Assembly: GCF_030345335.1 (NCBI RefSeq) | Contig: NZ_JAPVRC010000002.1 | Span: 310,001-374,000, forward strand | DNA length: 64,000 nucleotides | DNA from: Halobacillus campisalis | GTDB lineage: Bacteria > Bacillota > Bacilli > Bacillales > Halobacillaceae | Direction of reading: 5' to 3' | Shown: in pieces, positions 17,502 to 26,242 of the stretch | Numbering within the stretch: the first letter of the stretch is position 1 | How the letters are laid out: every line of letters starts with the position of its first letter | Notes under the pieces: generated by a model | What the model was told of the DNA's origin: nothing | Seen by the model: only the letters and a program-made list of their open reading frames with translations | The model's database searches: none | Translations under genes and position numbers: made by a program

Positions 17502-18760
17502 CAGACAAGCTGCTCATAATGAATGCCGCGCAAGTGATCACGATGAAAGGGCATAGTGACCGTCCAGCAATTCAAGGGGAAATGGCTGAGCTTGATATCA
17601 TCGAAAATGGTGCGGTCTATATAGAAGATGGAAAAATTGCTGCGGTCGGTCCTACAGATGAGATTTCATCTAATTATTCGTCAAATCAGCGAATTGATGC
17701 CTCCGGAAAAGTAGTAACCCCCGGGTTGATCGATCCCCATACACATCTTGTCCATGCGGGGACGAGAGAGAACGAGTATGCCATGCGGCTGAATGGTAAG
17801 ACATATATGGAGATTATGGAGTCGGGGGGAGGGATCCATGCAACGACGCGTGCTACTCAGAAAGCCAGCCACGAAATGTTATATGAGCAGTCGAAAAAGC
17901 GGCTCGATCAATTTTTGCTGCATGGTGTTACGACAGTCGAAGCAAAAAGCGGCTATGGATTGACTCTGGAACATGAAATCAAACAGCTGGAAGTCGCGCA
18001 CCAGCTGCATCGAGATCATCCGGTTGATCTGATTTCAACGTTTATGGGTGCCCATGCCATCCCAATGGCTGAAAAAGGTGATCCGGATCCTTTTGTTGAT
18101 CGTGTTATTCATGAAATGATTCCGGAAGTAGCGAAAAGGAAGCTGGCCACTTTTAACGATGTATTCTGTGAACGTGGTGTGTTCACTCCTGAGCAGTCAC
18201 GCAGGATACTTGAGGCAGGGAAGCAGCACGGATTAATGCCGAAGATTCACGCTGATGAGATCGAACCTTATGAGGGAGCGGAATTGGCCGCTTCGGTTGG
18301 AGCCGTTTCAGCAGATCACCTGCTAAAAGCGTCTGAGAAGGGAATCAAGGCCCTTGCGGAGGGTGGAGTAGTCGGAGTTTTGCTGCCAGGCACTGCTTTT
18401 TTCCTTATGGCTGAATTCGCCGAAGCCCGGAAAATGATCGAAGCGGGAATTCCGATAGCGTTATCCACTGATGCAAATCCAGGATCTTCGCCGACAATTT
18501 CATTGCCTTTCATAATGAATTTAGGATGCTTGAAAATGGGAATGACACCTGAAGAAGTTTTGTCAGCAACTACGATCAATGCCGCTCATGCTATTGGCTG
18601 TGCCAGGGAAGCAGGCAGCCTGGAAATTGGGAAAAAAGCGGACGTGACAATTTTTAATGTGCCTAATTATTTGACGCTATCTTATCAATACGGCATGAAT
18701 CATGTGGATACGGTCATAAAATCTGGCAAACCTGTCGTAATAGGAGGGCGGCTGCAATGA
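17498..18760 (+). CDS. hutI: Imidazolonepropionase
   Basis: This 420-residue amidohydrolase opens the imidazolone ring to give N-formimidoyl-L-glutamate. Metal-binding motifs are [20 protein letters not shown] near residue 70, the His in [26 protein letters not shown], and [12 protein letters not shown] near 325. The ATGA overlap with hutU, and again with hutG, indicates tight translational coupling. Length and motifs match B. subtilis HutI. Confidence 0.95.
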   Translation: MTDKLLIMNAAQVITMKGHSDRPAIQGEMAELDIIENGAVYIEDGKIAAVGPTDEISSNYSSNQRIDASGKVVTPGLIDPHTHLVHAGTRENEYAMRLNGKTYMEIMESGGGIHATTRATQKASHEMLYEQSKKRLDQFLLHGVTTVEAKSGYGLTLEHEIKQLEVAHQLHRDHPVDLISTFMGAHAIPMAEKGDPDPFVDRVIHEMIPEVAKRKLATFNDVFCERGVFTPEQSRRILEAGKQHGLMPKIHADEIEPYEGAELAASVGAVSADHLLKASEKGIKALAEGGVVGVLLPGTAFFLMAEFAEARKMIEAGIPIALSTDANPGSSPTISLPFIMNLGCLKMGMTPEEVLSATTINAAHAIGCAREAGSLEIGKKADVTIFNVPNYLTLSYQYGMNHVDTVIKSGKPVVIGGRLQ

Positions 18761-19755
18761 CAAACTATCCATATCCTATGCTTGAACGCCCAGAAAGAAT
18801 ATGGACGAAGCCAACCGATCAATTACGTGATCTTAAAGTGCACGAATGGGTTGAATATATAGGGGAAGGACCGATCAATTGGGAAGAGTACGATGTAACG
18901 ATTTTAGGAGCACCCCTTTCTAAATCGTCTATTAGTACATCGGCAGCCAGTGAAAACCCGGAGGCCATGCGTCAGGCCTGGAAATCGTTCGGGACGTATA
19001 ATCTTGACGAGGATATTGATTTGGCTGCATTAAAAGTCCTTGATCTTGGCAATGTGCGGGAGCATGTCACAGATATTCAATGGACGCAGCAGCAGATTAG
19101 AGAAGCGATGGCTGCAATAAGGACCTATCACCCTCATACACTGCCGATCACACTAGGCGGCGATCACTCGATCACAGCTAAGCTGCTCGAAGGTTGGAAA
19201 CAGGTGCATACGGAAGAAACGATCGGATTGCTGCAACTGGACACCCACTTTGATTTACGCGATCTCACGGACATAGGACCAGCAAACGGTACACCAGTCC
19301 GCAGCCTTGTAGAGAGTGGAAATGTGAAAGGGGAGCACGTCCATACAATCGGTTTGCATGGATTTTTTAACGCAAAAGCACTCAAAGACTATGCTGATGC
19401 AAAAGGGATTCATTATACAACGATGAAGCAGGCCAGGAGTGAAGGGATCGGAAACGTAATTCGTAATTCGCTCGAAATTTTGGGGCGCGAAGTCGACACC
19501 ATCTACCTGACAGTGGATATGGATGTTCTTGATATCACTCACAATCCGGGTGCTCCTGCTGCCACGCCGGGCGGAATGTTCACTCATGAATTGTTTGAAT
19601 CAGTCCAAATAGCTGGGGCTCATCCTAAAGTGAAAGCTATGGACATCGTCTGCCTTGACCCTCGCAAAGATATCGGAGAGTTTGGCATCAAGAGCGCCGT
19701 TCATGTCATGCTGTCATTTTTGACGGGGTATTGCTTAAGACAGAATAAGAAGTAA
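18757..19755 (+). CDS. hutG: Formimidoylglutamase
   Basis: This 332-residue arginase-superfamily enzyme hydrolyses formimidoylglutamate to glutamate and formamide. Manganese-binding motifs are LPITLGGDHSIT near residue 130, LDTHFDLRD near 160, and YLTVDMDVLDITHNPGAPAATPGG near 250. It overlaps hutI by four bases and is the last gene of this block; 224 bases separate it from hutP. No strong terminator is seen after it, so read-through into hutP-hutH is possible. Confidence 0.93.
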   Translation: MTNYPYPMLERPERIWTKPTDQLRDLKVHEWVEYIGEGPINWEEYDVTILGAPLSKSSISTSAASENPEAMRQAWKSFGTYNLDEDIDLAALKVLDLGNVREHVTDIQWTQQQIREAMAAIRTYHPHTLPITLGGDHSITAKLLEGWKQVHTEETIGLLQLDTHFDLRDLTDIGPANGTPVRSLVESGNVKGEHVHTIGLHGFFNAKALKDYADAKGIHYTTMKQARSEGIGNVIRNSLEILGREVDTIYLTVDMDVLDITHNPGAPAATPGGMFTHELFESVQIAGAHPKVKAMDIVCLDPRKDIGEFGIKSAVHVMLSFLTGYCLRQNKK

Positions 19756-19979
19756 CATGGACGTCCGTCGGAATTAATAAACTCCTCATGGAGAATAGGT
19801 TAAAATAAAGTTCGAAAGTTCAGCTTTTGAAGCGTCTGAATATAATATAAAAGTAAAAATATTAATACTGTTTCTTTCGTTCTGCAGTAATGCAGAAGCC
19901 TGAACTTTTCCAAGTGAAATTGAACTTTCTATAGAAAACGTTTACAATTTAATTAGATACTGTGAAATAGGTGAAGACT
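19756..19979 (+). promoter_or_regulatory. Region upstream of hutP with CcpA-like site
   Basis: TAGAAAACGTTTACA at 19932-19946 matches the catabolite-responsive element pattern WTGNAANCGNWNNCW at all but one fixed position. A perfect small hairpin TTCTGCA-GTAA-TGCAGAA lies near 19883, flanked by an inverted pair AAGTTCAG / CTGAACTT. CcpA control of hut genes is known in B. subtilis; its use here is inferred. Confidence 0.55.
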
Positions 19980-20420
19980 ATGACTCAGAAAATTCCAATA
20001 GGAAAGTTAGCGATGCTCGTTGCAGCTTTGACTCCTGAAGAGTTGGAGCCTTTCACGGAACGCTTGAAGGACGTCGACTACTGCCAGGGTCAATCTGGTT
20101 CAATGAATATGCAAAAAGTGATTTCTGCCGTAGAAACAGCAGCCAAAAGAAATCATATTATATCAGATGAACTGTACCGCGAAACTCATGCGTTGTATCA
20201 TGCGATTCTAGAAGCGTTAGAAGGCGTAATGCGGGGGCAGATGGCTGCCGGAGATATGATGCGGACGGTCGGTTTACGCTTTGCGGTCGTCCGTGGTTCG
20301 CCTTATGAGAAATTTGATGAAGGAGAATGGCTCGCGGTCGCTTTTTATGGAACGATCGGTGCGCCGGTCAAGGGGCTCGAACACGAAACGTTCGGACTTG
20401 GTATCAACCATATAGGATAA
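19980..20420 (+). CDS. hutP: Hut operon positive regulator (RNA-binding antiterminator)
   Basis: This 146-residue protein is HutP, which binds L-histidine and Mg2+ and then RNA with spaced NAG triplets to prevent transcription termination before hutH. The family C-terminus AVRGSPYEK-like ([46 protein letters not shown]) is highly conserved, including the metal-binding His residues near the end. ATG 19980 follows AGGTGA; a GTG nine bases upstream is less likely. A matching three-triplet RNA site and attenuator follow immediately, in front of hutH. Confidence 0.95.
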   Translation: MTQKIPIGKLAMLVAALTPEELEPFTERLKDVDYCQGQSGSMNMQKVISAVETAAKRNHIISDELYRETHALYHAILEALEGVMRGQMAAGDMMRTVGLRFAVVRGSPYEKFDEGEWLAVAFYGTIGAPVKGLEHETFGLGINHIG

Positions 20421-20430
20421 TGGCTGCCTA

Positions 20431-20491
20431 TAGTCATAAGTTATGAGGAGGCGGCAATGGTATTACGTATGCCATTGTCGTCTCTTTTTTT
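20431..20491 (+). promoter_or_regulatory. HutP-responsive attenuator
   Basis: UAG-UCAU-AAG-UUAU-GAG (20431-20447) is three NAG triplets with exact 4-nt spacing, the known HutP-binding arrangement. It abuts a terminator: GAGGCGGCAATGG (20448-20460) pairs with CCATTGTCGTCTC (20472-20484), then seven T residues. HutP bound with histidine should prevent termination and allow hutH expression. Confidence 0.88.
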
Positions 20492-20513
20492 GTTCTTTGA
20501 GAGGAGAATGGCT

Positions 20514-22037
20514 ATGATTCAATTAAACGGATCGGATTTGACGCTGAGCAATATGAAGAGAATCCTATACAACGGTGAAAAGATTACGATCGATCCGGTC
20601 AGTATGGAAAAAGTGAAAAAAAGCAGGGGCGCTGTTGAGCAGGTGGTCACTAGCGGCAAGACAGTTTATGGTCTCAACACCGGGTTTGGGAAATTCAGTG
20701 ATGTACGAATTCGTGATGACGATGTAGATGACTTGCAGCTTCATTTAATTCGCTCGCATGCGTGCGGAGTCGGGGATCCTTTTTCGGAAAAAGTGAGTAA
20801 GGCCATGGTCATCTTACGGCTCAATGCCTTGTTGAAAGGATACTCAGGCGTCCGTCCATGTGTAGTTGAGCGTTTATGTGACTTAGCCAACGATCATATA
20901 ATTCCAGTAGTTCCAAGCCAAGGCTCCCTCGGGGCTTCAGGAGATCTGGCTCCTCTGGCCCATCTAGCTCTCGTTCTTGTTGGAGAAGGTGAAGTGCATG
21001 ATGAAGGAAAAATAAAGAAGACTTCAGAGGTGTACCACAAGTATGGTTACCAGCCGCTCACTTTAAAAGCTAAAGAAGGGCTCGCCTTGATCAACGGCAC
21101 GCAGGCGATGACAGCGGTCGGGGTCATCAATTTTATTGAAGCTGAACGGTTATTCCACCAAAATGACTGGATTGCATCGATGACTCTGGAAGCTTTAGAA
21201 GGAATTATTGATGCGTTTCACCCTGCTATCCATGAAGCGCGCGGCTACAAAGAACAGATGGAAGTGGCGGAACGGGTGCGTCTTATCACACAGGACAGCA
21301 AACTGCTTACACACCAGGGAGACAAAAGGGTACAGGACGCGTATTCCTTAAGGTGTATCCCTCAGGTTCATGGTGCATCCAGGCAGAGTCTTGCTTATGT
21401 AAAGGAAAAGCTGGAGATTGAAATGAATGCGGCTACCGATAATCCCTTGATTTTAGAGGACGGAACCCTGATCGTATCAGGTGGTAATTTCCACGGTCAG
21501 CCGATTGCTCTGGCGATGGACTTTTTGAAAATTGCTGCAGCAGAAATGGCCAGCATATCTGAACGAAGAATTGAACGGCTCGTCAATCCGCAGCTTAATA
21601 ATCTGCCCGGGTTCTTAAGTCCGAATCCTGGACTGCAATCCGGAGCGATGATTCTTCAGTATGCCGCAGCGTCTCTCGTTTCAGAAAATAAAACGCTCGC
21701 TCACCCGGCGAGTGTCGATTCGATTCCTTCATCTGCCAGTCAAGAGGACCACGTGAGTATGGGGACGATTGGAGCGCGCCACGCCTATCAAATCATCCTG
21801 AACGCACAAAACGTCGCCTCCATTGAGCTGATTTGTGCGATGCAGGCGCTCGAGTATAGAGGGGTAAACTCAGCCTCAACTTCCGTGCAGGAACTTTTTG
21901 AAAAAGGGAGAGAAGTTGTACCGAACATTACAGAAGACCGTGTGTTTGCTAAAGATATTGAAGCGCTATCGAAATGGCTGAGAAGCGATCAATTCGACTG
22001 GTCTATCCCCAAAAGTATAGTCACACCAAAAATCTAG
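20514..22037 (+). CDS. hutH: Histidine ammonia-lyase
   Basis: This 507-residue enzyme deaminates histidine to urocanate, the first step of the pathway. The MIO-forming triad Ala-Ser-Gly is at 141-143 in [14 protein letters not shown], with [10 protein letters not shown] near 52 and the [12 protein letters not shown] and [12 protein letters not shown] stretches later. The start ATG 20514 lies seven bases from GAGGAG; frames reaching further upstream would translate the attenuator. It is the most downstream hut gene here, so histidine controls entry into the pathway through HutP. Confidence 0.96.
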   Translation: MIQLNGSDLTLSNMKRILYNGEKITIDPVSMEKVKKSRGAVEQVVTSGKTVYGLNTGFGKFSDVRIRDDDVDDLQLHLIRSHACGVGDPFSEKVSKAMVILRLNALLKGYSGVRPCVVERLCDLANDHIIPVVPSQGSLGASGDLAPLAHLALVLVGEGEVHDEGKIKKTSEVYHKYGYQPLTLKAKEGLALINGTQAMTAVGVINFIEAERLFHQNDWIASMTLEALEGIIDAFHPAIHEARGYKEQMEVAERVRLITQDSKLLTHQGDKRVQDAYSLRCIPQVHGASRQSLAYVKEKLEIEMNAATDNPLILEDGTLIVSGGNFHGQPIALAMDFLKIAAAEMASISERRIERLVNPQLNNLPGFLSPNPGLQSGAMILQYAAASLVSENKTLAHPASVDSIPSSASQEDHVSMGTIGARHAYQIILNAQNVASIELICAMQALEYRGVNSASTSVQELFEKGREVVPNITEDRVFAKDIEALSKWLRSDQFDWSIPKSIVTPKI

Positions 22038-22097
22038 TATTATTCCACGTGAGGCTTTAGCGGCAGTACGTTTTAATTATAAGCTTTGGTAAATTTC

Positions 22098-22620
22098 TTT
22101 GTTGATTTTTATAAGTGAGTTATTAAGTTATATGGCTTATTGTTGAAGAATTGATCGAGATTAGATAGGTTCTTTAACGTAATAAGTTAAGGGTGGTTGG
22201 GAAACAACTCGCTTTCCTGCGGGGGATCTGGCAAGCTCCCTCGGGCTTCGCCCTGTTGGATCTCGCCTAGACCTTTCTCCCGCGGGAGTCTCGTCGTGTC
22301 CCAACCACCCCATTCGAAATTGATTGAACCAACCCATGTAATCAAATGTTGAGTTTTCTATACGCGATAAGAAAGCGTCCTTTAGTACTCCAGTCCATAC
22401 CTTGCTGACTGAACAAAGCGCTACCGCTTACAACGCTGGCAGCTTAGCCAATACTAAAACTACCTACTTTGAACGTGGCAGAACGTACCGAGAAAGAAGT
22501 GGGAAGACAAAACCTTTGGTGTCCAGATGTTTGTAGCCTGACTCGAAACATTGCTTCAGAAAAATTACTTTAGAGCCTTAAGAGATTTCCAAGACCCCAT
22601 TTCTCCAAGCAAAAATAACG
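22098..22620. repeat. Interspersed element, copy 3
   Basis: The left end TTTGTTGATTTTTATAAG (22098) is the shared terminus, followed by the block GTTGAAGAATTGATCGAGA and a GGGTGGTTGGG-class hairpin. The right boundary, about 22550-22620, is not sharp. There is no gene between hutH and 22697; the element may also terminate hutH transcription. Confidence 0.6.
22191..22310 (+). repeat. Large hairpin repeat, class GGGTGGTTGGG (copy E)
   Basis: This 120-nt hairpin has outer arms GGGTGGTTGGGA and TCCCAACCACCC. The inner core (CTCGCTTTCCTGCGGG..., CCCTCGGGCTTCGCCCT, CCCGCGGGAGTCTCG) is as in the other classes. Confidence 0.85.
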
Positions 22621-22648
22621 AAACCTTGGTCTGCTGAAAACATTAAGA

Positions 22649-22684
22649 GGAGGCCTCTCAAACAAAGGGAGGCCTCCTTTTTTA
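22649..22684 (+). terminator. Rho-independent terminator
   Basis: AGGAGGCCTC pairs with GAGGCCTCCT across an 11-base loop and is followed by a T-run. It is far from hutH and lies just before the convergent small gene. Confidence 0.75.
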
Positions 22685-22696
22685 ATCTCTCACATA

Positions 22697-22984
22697 TCAA
22701 AATGAGCAAGTGAAAAATCTCTGGATTTTCATATAGTTAAGAAGCATTCTTGCATGACGCCCTTCTTCCGTATAAGGATTTTGAAGCCGTTCGAGCCGCT
22801 GTATAAATGCTTGGTCACACGAACAATAATGACGAGACCTTCTATAGCATATGTCGTGAGCTTTACATGCAGCGTCTACTGCATTGACTGGAGGTCCCGG
22901 CCCATTACAGCCTGGTCCGCACCAATTATATCCCGGCAGTACACAAGTTCTCGGCCGTAAACTTCTGTGGTTGTACTTAGGCAT
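22697..22984 (-). CDS. Parvovirus-type phospholipase A2-like small protein
   Basis: This 95-residue Cys- and Arg-rich protein contains a compact phospholipase A2-like core: YNWCGPGCNGPGPPVNAVDAAC (the Y-x-G-P-G calcium loop type), then CKAHDICY with the catalytic His-Asp pair, then a second helix with CSCDQAFIQRL. This is the arrangement of the PLA2 domain of parvovirus VP1 and of small homologues known from Bacillus genomes. There is no signal peptide. GAGGAAG precedes the ATG. Role is unknown; a spore or membrane-remodelling function would be a guess. It is a solitary gene between hutH and a membrane protein gene. Confidence 0.75.
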   Translation of the reverse strand: MPKYNHRSLRPRTCVLPGYNWCGPGCNGPGPPVNAVDAACKAHDICYRRSRHYCSCDQAFIQRLERLQNPYTEEGRHARMLLNYMKIQRFFTCSF

Positions 22985-23208
22985 ATCTTCCTCTTCTTTC
23001 TCATATAGTCAAAACCGTAAGCAAAGGTAATGTTTTTTCTGTTTATTCTATGATGGGACGGCTCTTACTGTTTAGGATTACCGCTCATTTTGTACTTGTT
23101 TTTGAGGAGGGTTAAATGGGAAGGTGATTTACGTGTGCTATTGAGTCGTTTTAGAGAATACCTTAAACGGGGGATGTACAATTATGAAGAGAGAAAGGAG
23201 TAACCTTT

Positions 23209-23919
23209 ATGAAGCTGTTAATGTTGAAACTGTTCAATCTGGCTAGTTTCATCTATATGATTGTTGCTTCAGTGTTTATCGCAGATTTTTCTAGTGGAAT
23301 GGGCAGTGCAGAAGTGTATGTCATGCCTGCGCCGTTCGCTTTTTCAATATGGAGTCTGATTTATTTACTGCTGTTCCTATTGATTATGAAATCCTTTTTT
23401 GCCAATGAAGAAGAAGACTTATTCGTCAGCCGGATCGGGCTATGGTTTCCTATCAGTATGATTCTTTCAGGAACTTCTGTCATTGTAGGAACCACACCTG
23501 CGATTCTATTCATCTCCCTTTCCTTATTGACGCTTTGTATCGTGTATACGATTATTCAAGGACTTTATCTATCATCTGCAAAGTATAGGGTTCCATTTTC
23601 CATTTACCTTGGGTGGACATCGATTGCTACGATTGTAGACGCTTTCGTTGTGTTGAAAGCCAATGGGATAGAAGAATTATTTTCTATCGGTGAACTTGGC
23701 TGGTCAGTAATTTTACTGACGACTGGAGGGTTGATTGCTTTAGCCTTTTACTTTCTTCAAAAGGATCTTCTCTTCCCTTTTGTTTTCGTGTGGGGATATG
23801 GAGCTATTTATCTTTATCAAGAAAACGAGTTGATCAAATTCATTGCAGCCGCTTTTGTTGTAATTATTCTTTTTATCATATCGGCGGGTTTATGGAAAAA
23901 GATTCAGAAGGGTAAATAA
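23209..23919 (+). CDS. TspO/MBR-like integral membrane protein
   Basis: This 236-residue protein has about seven hydrophobic segments. The segment MPAPFAFSIWSLIYLLLFLLIM near residue 41 resembles the conserved P-x-FSIWSLIYLL motif of the larger, tryptophan-rich TspO-related proteins of bacilli; GWTSIATIVDAF and FVWGYGAIY are further typical parts. True TspO proteins are shorter, about 160 residues. It lies in the plasma membrane; ligand and role are unknown. AGAAAGGAG precedes the ATG. It is a single gene, with a promoter for cysJ starting about 80 bases downstream. Confidence 0.65.
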   Translation: MKLLMLKLFNLASFIYMIVASVFIADFSSGMGSAEVYVMPAPFAFSIWSLIYLLLFLLIMKSFFANEEEDLFVSRIGLWFPISMILSGTSVIVGTTPAILFISLSLLTLCIVYTIIQGLYLSSAKYRVPFSIYLGWTSIATIVDAFVVLKANGIEELFSIGELGWSVILLTTGGLIALAFYFLQKDLLFPFVFVWGYGAIYLYQENELIKFIAAAFVVIILFIISAGLWKKIQKGK

Positions 23920-23997
23920 TCCAGCTGTTAGGCAGCACATAAGGAAAAGTAACACCGAATAGGAGTAAGGTTACAAGAATGATCTTATCAGAATCTA

Positions 23998-24026
23998 TTG
24001 ACAATTCAGCAAAATAAGCATAGTAT
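23998..24026 (+). promoter_or_regulatory. Sigma-A promoter before the SAM riboswitch
   Basis: TTGACA (23998-24003), a 17-base spacer, and TAGTAT (24021-24026) lie about 40 bases before the riboswitch aptamer. Confidence 0.7.
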
Positions 24027-24064
24027 ATGTACCATTAATTACCTTACAATTTCATAGAAACTTT

Positions 24065-24245
24065 CTTATTGTGAGAGGTGGAGGGACTGGCCCTGCGAAG
24101 CCTCGGCAACGGGTCTTTAGTTTTTAGACACTGTGCCAATTCCAGCAGGTGATTGTGGCGCCTGGAAGATAAGAAGATTGTTCGATATATGATGTCATCG
24201 TATACCTTTCTTCTTGTCTATTTGGGAAGAAAGGTTTTTTATTTA
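24065..24245 (+). promoter_or_regulatory. SAM-I (S-box) riboswitch upstream of cysJI
   Basis: The S-box core AGAGGTGGAGGGACTGGCCC, then GAAGCCTCGGCAACGGGT, is followed by a P4 region GTGCCAATTCC and GGAAGATAAG closing P1 (24065-24174). The expression platform ends with terminator ACCTTTCTTC / GAAGAAAGGT (24204-24235) and a T-run. High SAM should stop transcription into the sulfite reductase genes. Confidence 0.93.
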
Positions 24246-24409
24246 TTTTAGGGAAGTGAGGTTAAGAAACTCCTTTTCTTGATTTAAATGTAAATACGTG
24301 CGGCTATAATCCCGACTAAACAACTATGAATACAATGGCTTACATAATTATGATGAAAAGAAATGGATGTAGCCAGATAAAGGAATAAAATGATGCGAGG
24401 TGGGTACTT

Positions 24410-26224
24410 TTGCAGCTACAGGAAAAGAATAGTCCGTTTAACCAGGAACAAGCAGAACAATTGAATCGTTTGCTTCCTACACTTACAGAAAATCAAAAGA
24501 TATGGCTGAGTGGGTATTTAGCGGGGCCGGCATCTTCTGGTGCTGCGGTTCAGGATCCTCCCCAAACAAAAGAGGCAGTCCCTACAGAAGCTCCAGCCAA
24601 AACGAGGGAAGTCACGATTCTTTATGGCTCCCATACAGGGAATTGTCAGTCTTTATCGGAAGATTTTGCTCAACGACTGAAACAGCAGGATTTTAAAGTA
24701 ACGTTGTCTTCTATGGATGATTACAAACCTAAAGCCTTAAAAAAAGCCGAAGATATACTCATTCTGACGAGTACGCACGGGGATGGCGATCCGCCTGACA
24801 ATGCGATTCCATTTTATGATTTTCTTTATAGTAAGCGGGCGCCTAAGCTTGAGGATGTAAGATTCTCCGTACTATCTCTCGGTGACAGCTCGTATGAATT
24901 CTATTGCCAGACCGGCAAAGACTTCGACAAACGATTTGAGGAGCTGGGAGCAGAAAGATTATTTAAACGAATTGATTGTGATTTAGATTTTGAAGAACCT
25001 GCAGAAGAGTGGATGCAAGGAGTTCTGGATCAATTGAATAAAGGTCAGGAATCAGAAGCATCAAACTCATCAGAGGCTCCAGTCGATCAAGCGACTTCCG
25101 CAACTGCTTACTCAAGAAGCAATCCTTTTCAAGCAGAAATCTTAGAAAATATCAATTTGAATGGCCGCGGATCTAATAAAGAAACCCGCCACCTTGAACT
25201 GGATCTGGAAGATTCAGGTTTACAATATGAACCAGGTGATAGTCTTGGGATTTTCCCTGAGAATGATCCAAATCTAGTTGAACAGTTGATTGAAGTGATG
25301 GAATGGGATGCAGAGGAACTTGTGCAGATCAACAAACAAGGGGAATCAAAACCTTTGCGTGAAGCATTGAGCACTACTTTTGAAATTACGAGCTTAACGA
25401 AGCCTCTGCTTGAGAAGACAGCAGAGCTTGCAAATCATGAGGAGTTGCGAGAACTTGTCCACTCGGAAAAATTAAAAGACTATATTTATGGGCGTGATCT
25501 TATTGATTTAGTTAATGATTATGGCCCCTTCAAAGTATCGGCAAGTGAGTTTATTTCTATTTTACGTAAAATACCTGTCCGTCTCTATTCGATTGCAAGC
25601 AGTGGAAAAGCGAATCCGGGTGAGGTTCATTTGACTATAGGCGCCGTTCGTTATGACTCGCATGGGAGAAACCGTACAGGAGTATGCTCAGTCCAATGCG
25701 CAGAACGATCAGAGCCAGGCGGGTCTTTACCTGTATTTGTGCAGCGTAATCAGAACTTTAAATTGCCGCAGAACCCGGAGACTCCCGTCATCATGATTGG
25801 AGCAGGTACCGGGGTAGCGCCGTACCGCGCTTTCTTGGAGGAAAGAGAAGAAATGGATGTCGAGAGCGATGCATGGTTGTTCCTTGGCGATCAACATTTT
25901 GTCACTGACTTTTTGTATCAGATTGAGTGGCAGAAATGGTTGAAAGAAGGCGTCCTGACAAAAATGGATGTGGCCTTCTCTCGTGATACTTCGGAGAAGG
26001 TGTACGTCCAGCATCGTATGCTTGAAAATAGTCAGTCTCTGTATGAATGGCTTCAGGCCGGTGCTGTAGTTTATGTTTGCGGCGATGAAAAACATATGGC
26101 CAAAGATGTTCAAAGTGCTCTTCTTACGATCCTGAAGCAAGAAGGCGGAATGAACGACGAACAAGCCGAAGCGTATTTAACGGACATGCGTAAAGAGAAA
26201 CGCTACCAGCGTGATGTGTACTAA
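24410..26224 (+). CDS. cysJ: Sulfite reductase flavoprotein subunit
   Basis: This 604-residue diflavin reductase passes electrons from NADPH through FAD and FMN to CysI. The flavodoxin domain (TILYGSHTGNCQSLSEDF, about residue 67; STHGDGDPPDN; LGDSSYEFYCQTGKDFD), FAD-binding RLYSIASS and GVCSVQCAER, and the NADPH-binding MIGAGTGVAPYRAFLEERE are all present. The C-terminus MRKEKRYQRDVY is typical, ending in the aromatic residue that stacks on FAD. The start is a TTG at 24410 after GAGGTGGG. Nineteen bases separate it from cysI, and both are under the SAM riboswitch. Confidence 0.95.
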   Translation: MQLQEKNSPFNQEQAEQLNRLLPTLTENQKIWLSGYLAGPASSGAAVQDPPQTKEAVPTEAPAKTREVTILYGSHTGNCQSLSEDFAQRLKQQDFKVTLSSMDDYKPKALKKAEDILILTSTHGDGDPPDNAIPFYDFLYSKRAPKLEDVRFSVLSLGDSSYEFYCQTGKDFDKRFEELGAERLFKRIDCDLDFEEPAEEWMQGVLDQLNKGQESEASNSSEAPVDQATSATAYSRSNPFQAEILENINLNGRGSNKETRHLELDLEDSGLQYEPGDSLGIFPENDPNLVEQLIEVMEWDAEELVQINKQGESKPLREALSTTFEITSLTKPLLEKTAELANHEELRELVHSEKLKDYIYGRDLIDLVNDYGPFKVSASEFISILRKIPVRLYSIASSGKANPGEVHLTIGAVRYDSHGRNRTGVCSVQCAERSEPGGSLPVFVQRNQNFKLPQNPETPVIMIGAGTGVAPYRAFLEEREEMDVESDAWLFLGDQHFVTDFLYQIEWQKWLKEGVLTKMDVAFSRDTSEKVYVQHRMLENSQSLYEWLQAGAVVYVCGDEKHMAKDVQSALLTILKQEGGMNDEQAEAYLTDMRKEKRYQRDVY

Positions 26225-26242
26225 AAGGGGAGGAGATGAATC

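Noticed and set aside
20457-20513. Longer hutH start
   Set aside because: It would translate through the HutP attenuator; ATG 20514 has the right spacing and family length.
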